This document shows, piece after piece, positions 60,669 through 64,000 of a DNA stretch of 64,000 nt. Position numbers and translations under genes: made by a program. Position 1 is the stretch's first letter. The number at the start of each line of letters is the position of its first letter. Under the pieces are notes generated by a model. That model searched no databases and had not been told where the DNA came from. It worked only from the letters and a program-made list of their open reading frames with translations. Source of the DNA: Flammeovirga yaeyamensis (GTDB lineage: Bacteria > Bacteroidota > Bacteroidia > Cytophagales > Flammeovirgaceae); assembly GCF_018736045.1 (NCBI RefSeq), contig NZ_CP076132.1, forward strand, positions 176,001 through 240,000. The letters run 5' to 3'.

Positions 60669-63467
60669 CTAAAACCTTCCTCCCGGAGGCGGCCCCATCC
60701 CTCTTCTCCTTTCATCCTTCGGATTCGTTTTCCCTTTCGGACGGTAAATAAATGACAACATAAAGTATCTAGGAACAATGTTGTAAGTGCTTGTCTGAAT
60801 ATAGTTTTCAGTCACAATACGGGTGATTCCTCTGTTTTGGTTTAGGATATCAGATACTGTGAAGCGTATTTCTCCCTGACGCTTTTGGAATAGTTTGTAC
60901 GCTACAGCTGCATTCCATTTATAGATATTGTCTTGTATAAGGTTATCATCACCCGTATAAATATTACCAATGAATGAGGTATTCAATACCAATCTTTGGA
61001 TGGGTTCAACGGTAAGACTTGCTCTTAAATTGTTGTGTAAATAATTACCGTTTAGGGTGGCATTCTGATCGTTATTGATCCAGTGATAAGTAAACTGAGT
61101 CGAGATATTAAAATCTACATTCTCACTGATGTTACTCGCGAACTTTACGCCTTGCCCTAAGCTTTTATCGAAAGTGTAAGAAGTGATATCGTTGGTAATA
61201 CCTACATTTCTTGTGTATCCGCCTGTAGTCGTAAAAGCTACATTGGTTTTTAATGGATTGATGGGTGTTCCAAAAACCATAACTCCTCGAGCAGTTAAGT
61301 AACCATCTAAATTAATTGGTGCAGTATAAGAAGATCCTTTCTTTAAAGGCACATTATTGATTAAAGTATCACTCTCCGCGATAATCGTATAATTCGATAT
61401 TTTATTATCCGTTTGTGTTGCCGATAAATTGACGAAGAACATCTGTTTTTTAGAAATATTGAAGTTTCTATAGTTCAATCTCAATACATGGTTTTCCTCT
61501 CCTTCCAAATAGGGATTACCAGTTGATACATTCAGAGGATCACTAAAATCAACCACCGTTTGAAGATTCGTTACAGACGGTAAACTGACGTTTTTCTGAT
61601 AAGACAATCGCATTCGCTTCGTTCTCGCAAAGGTGTAATTGACATGCACGCTTGGTAATAAGTATCCAAATGTAGTTTCGGTATTGGATTGCTGTGGGTA
61701 CTCACTCTCATTAAATAGGGTCGAGTACTGATATTTCAGATCAGTTGTAATATTAATTTTCCCTTTCTTGTACATCAATCCCGCTTCCGGACGATAAATG
61801 TTCTGATGGGAGGTAAATGTATTGGAAAGATCCTCTAAGAAAATTCCATCTTCAGCAGAAGGGTCCAACATATCGTAGGTCTTTCTATCTGATTTCTGTT
61901 GCTCCCAACTTTGGAAATAATTCAGCTTTAATTGAAGGTTTTTGGCTAATCTCTCGGTGAATATCAAATTGGCTGATGTTCTGAACTTTTCTGTATCACC
62001 TAATATTCTCTGAGCGGTAGAATCACTTTCTGCATTTTGCCCATAATAATTGATGTTGGTAAGTGCATTTTCAAACGTCTCGTCATTATGATAATACACT
62101 TTCCAATCCAAAGCGATGGTTCTGCCATTATCATTTAATTTATGACGTAATAGAAAACTATTATTGATATCAGCCGAATTGGTCGATGTAAAATTCGACT
62201 GCATCGAACTGTTTAAATCATCTCCACCTTTCAAAGAAGTATTGGATAAACTATAAGAATTAGCATCCCCATTTTCGAGTTTGATTACCGGACGAATACG
62301 AATGGTTGTTTTAGGGCTCGCTTCATAATCGAGTCGAATATTAAAATTATGGTTTTCTTTATGAGAATCCATATCCAACAATTCATCTACTATCTGATTG
62401 CTATTTTCGGAAACAATATACTCTGTAGTTGATGCCTGATCTGTTTCATTATTGATGACCTTATAGCTATAACTCGCATTCACATCCCATTTTTCTCCCC
62501 AAGAATCAATATAATTTGTTCCCAACATATGAGTTGTATTGACTCCATTGGAATTGGTCGACATATCCATTCCAGAATTTCCACCACCTTGTCGTCCTCT
62601 TCCTCTCCTCATTCTAGATGATCCCGAAGAAAGGTTATCCGACATAAATCCTTGCTGATTCACATTGTTTGTCATACCGATGAAAGAAAGTCGTTGTTCG
62701 CCTTTGAAAATATTGAGATTACCACCGGCACTATAACGTTCATCAGAACCATAACCTGCTTCAGCTTTTCCGAAATAAGCATACTTTGCATCCTTTTTCG
62801 TTACAAAGTTGATGGTCTTGCTTCTTTCTCCATCATCGAAACCAGTAAACTGTGCCTGATCGCTTTTCTCATCGATGATCTGAACATAGTCGATCATATC
62901 TGCAGGAAGATTGCTCATTGCAGTGCTTGGGTCGTTACCGAAAAACTCTTTACCATCCACAAGTACTTTGCTTACGGTTTCTCCCTCTGCAGTAATATTA
63001 CCATCATTATCTTTATCAATACCCGGCATTTTTGTGACGAGATCGCCTGCTGTTGCATCTTCATGAGTTTTATAATTGCTCGATGAAATTTGTATGGTAT
63101 CTTCTTTAATCACAATAGGAACATCGGCCACCACTTCGACCTCATTGAGTTCGGTAAACATAGGGGTTAATTCTAAATGAATTTGATGTCCATTTTCATC
63201 AGAAATTATCAGATCTTGTGATAGGTTATTATAGCCCAAGTACATGGCCTCAAGTGTATACTTTCCTTTCTTTTTGATGTTCATTTTAAAATTCCCATCT
63301 AAATCAGAAAGCACTTGATATTTGCTATCGGCATCTGTTACCGTGATGAGTGCATTCACTAAAGCTTCATGACTCCCTTTAGAGGATATTTTTCCACTTA
63401 GAGGGATGGTTTGAGCCCAAACGGAGGAGGAAATAATCAGAAAGAGAAGAATTATGGAAGTTTTCAT
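60669..63467 (-). CDS. OMP-barrel family protein with carboxypeptidase-like N-terminal domain
   Basis: Outer-membrane protein of 932 residues. In order: signal peptide (to about 18, VWAQ), carboxypeptidase-regulatory-like beta-sandwich (about 22-110), plug-like domain (about 120-235, with GDLVTKMPGIDKD, SKVLVDGKEFFG and NLPADMIDYVQIIDEKS), and a long barrel. The segment MRRGRGRQGGGNSGMDM (about 285-300) and the C-terminus RRRGMGPPPGGRF are Gly-, Arg- and Pro-rich and unusual for an outer-membrane barrel. The substrate is unknown. The Spy-like gene lies downstream in the same direction. Confidence 0.85.
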   Translation of the reverse strand: MKTSIILLFLIISSSVWAQTIPLSGKISSKGSHEALVNALITVTDADSKYQVLSDLDGNFKMNIKKKGKYTLEAMYLGYNNLSQDLIISDENGHQIHLELTPMFTELNEVEVVADVPIVIKEDTIQISSSNYKTHEDATAGDLVTKMPGIDKDNDGNITAEGETVSKVLVDGKEFFGNDPSTAMSNLPADMIDYVQIIDEKSDQAQFTGFDDGERSKTINFVTKKDAKYAYFGKAEAGYGSDERYSAGGNLNIFKGEQRLSFIGMTNNVNQQGFMSDNLSSGSSRMRRGRGRQGGGNSGMDMSTNSNGVNTTHMLGTNYIDSWGEKWDVNASYSYKVINNETDQASTTEYIVSENSNQIVDELLDMDSHKENHNFNIRLDYEASPKTTIRIRPVIKLENGDANSYSLSNTSLKGGDDLNSSMQSNFTSTNSADINNSFLLRHKLNDNGRTIALDWKVYYHNDETFENALTNINYYGQNAESDSTAQRILGDTEKFRTSANLIFTERLAKNLQLKLNYFQSWEQQKSDRKTYDMLDPSAEDGIFLEDLSNTFTSHQNIYRPEAGLMYKKGKINITTDLKYQYSTLFNESEYPQQSNTETTFGYLLPSVHVNYTFARTKRMRLSYQKNVSLPSVTNLQTVVDFSDPLNVSTGNPYLEGEENHVLRLNYRNFNISKKQMFFVNLSATQTDNKISNYTIIAESDTLINNVPLKKGSSYTAPINLDGYLTARGVMVFGTPINPLKTNVAFTTTGGYTRNVGITNDITSYTFDKSLGQGVKFASNISENVDFNISTQFTYHWINNDQNATLNGNYLHNNLRASLTVEPIQRLVLNTSFIGNIYTGDDNLIQDNIYKWNAAVAYKLFQKRQGEIRFTVSDILNQNRGITRIVTENYIQTSTYNIVPRYFMLSFIYRPKGKTNPKDERRRGMGPPPGGRF

Positions 63468-63699
63468 TTGACAATTTTTTGGTCGTTTGCTCTATTAAAG
63501 CCTTTGATGTAGTACAAATGAAAACAATACCTGAATAGTATGTCAGTTAATTCAACGTAGGGCAGTTATTTTTCAACTAACGAATAAACAAAACCTGATT
63601 TTATAGATTGATGACTGTAAATTGTATATTTATCAACTGATTATTAGCATACATACTATCTGTGAAAATCAATAATAAACAAGTTAATCCAATTCAATA

Positions 63700-64000
63700 A
63701 TGAAACAACTGAACAGAACAACATTACTCTCCCTGATTGGGATAATGATCTTTTCCATCTCAACCATCGCCCAAGATAGAATTACTGGAAAAACTTTCGC
63801 TACACGATCTGAGGTTTTAGCTCAAAATGGAATGGTGGCTACTTCTCATCCATTAGCCACTCAAGTGGGATTGGATATTTTAAAAAGTGGAGGGAATGCC
63901 ATCGATGCAGCCATAGCAGCTAATGCTACATTGGGTTTAATGGAACCGACAGGATGTGGAATTGGTGGTGATATTTTCGCTATCGTTTGGGATGCGAAAA
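63700..64000 (+). CDS. Gamma-glutamyltransferase, N-terminal part (3' end outside window)
   Basis: Start of a periplasmic gamma-glutamyltransferase that hydrolyses or transfers the gamma-glutamyl group of glutathione and similar peptides. ATG at 63700, signal peptide to about residue 25 (STIAQ), then the family start [31 protein letters not shown] and [17 protein letters not shown], which are typical. The catalytic Thr and the rest of the gene lie beyond the window end. It is divergent from the OMP-barrel gene, 232 bp away. Confidence 0.9.
   Translation, partial: MKQLNRTTLLSLIGIMIFSISTIAQDRITGKTFATRSEVLAQNGMVATSHPLATQVGLDILKSGGNAIDAAIAANATLGLMEPTGCGIGGDIFAIVWDAK

Noticed and set aside
62652-63086. 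Open frame of 144 codons on the plus strand inside the OMP-barrel gene
   Set aside because: Fully antisense to a well-supported gene, with no family motif, signal or start context.

Overview
The window is a gene-dense, AT-rich chromosomal segment (by eye about two thirds A+T) of a marine Bacteroidota, most compatible with an agar-degrading gliding member of the Cytophagia such as Flammeovirga. Pointers are a GH50 agarase, gliding genes gldD and gldE beside ssb and mutY, DUF5916, DUF2795, DUF4374 and OMP-barrel families, promoters of the Bacteroidota TAnnTTTG type, and few Shine-Dalgarno sites. The genus is inference. I see no rRNA, tRNA, CRISPR array, insertion sequence, integrase or phage gene.

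Layout. 0-3.3 kb: truncated beta-agarase, AraC regulator and a Bcr/CflA-type exporter. 3.5-8.5 kb: iron/xenosiderophore operon (TonB receptor, DUF4374 lipoprotein, PepSY membrane protein). 8.6-15.0 kb: a minus-strand run (seven-helix membrane protein, 743-residue FAD oxidoreductase, 7TMR-DISM/SpoIIE phosphatase, DUF3817) facing a divergent acetoacetate-decarboxylase-fold gene. 15.1-23.5 kb: M1 aminopeptidase, hslV, ACC deaminase-like enzyme, prs, L25, hydrolase. 23.5-32.6 kb: DUF5916 barrel protein, SpmA/SpmB-type transporter, PD40-OmpA protein, a duplicated secreted protein, DUF2795. 32.7-38.8 kb: ispD, CheY-like protein, and the six-gene minus run rhomboid-DUF2062-mutY-ssb-gldE-gldD. 39-44.5 kb: two AT-rich orphans, S16, and an M48 protease with three AIM24 paralogues. 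44.6-56 kb: beta-helix protein, erythromycin esterase-like protein, fumarase, acyl-CoA dehydrogenase, cyclase-family protein, helicase, MacB-like permease. 56.2-64 kb: queA, an STAS/anti-sigma kinase pair, an apparently metal-site-deficient dihydroorotase homologue, a Spy-like protein, an OMP barrel and a truncated gamma-glutamyltransferase.

The most interesting unit is at 11.1-15.0 kb. The 246-residue membrane protein has the length, topology and the two acidic positions (E66 in a W-E motif, D214 in the last helix) that I recall for the Pyr4/PaxB transmembrane terpene cyclases. It overlaps the FAD oxidoreductase gene by 46 bp and is divergent from the decarboxylase-fold gene; a 12-bp element lies in sense orientation upstream of both start codons. 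This could be a small undescribed terpenoid or meroterpenoid pathway, but that is inference from motifs and context.

Other notable points are an M48 protease plus triple AIM24 operon (relatives of mitochondrial Oma1 and Aim24), intergenic repeats with a strict 7-base period at several separate sites, an operator-rich region between fumarase and acyl-CoA dehydrogenase, and a dihydroorotase homologue lacking the HxH motif and the catalytic aspartate.
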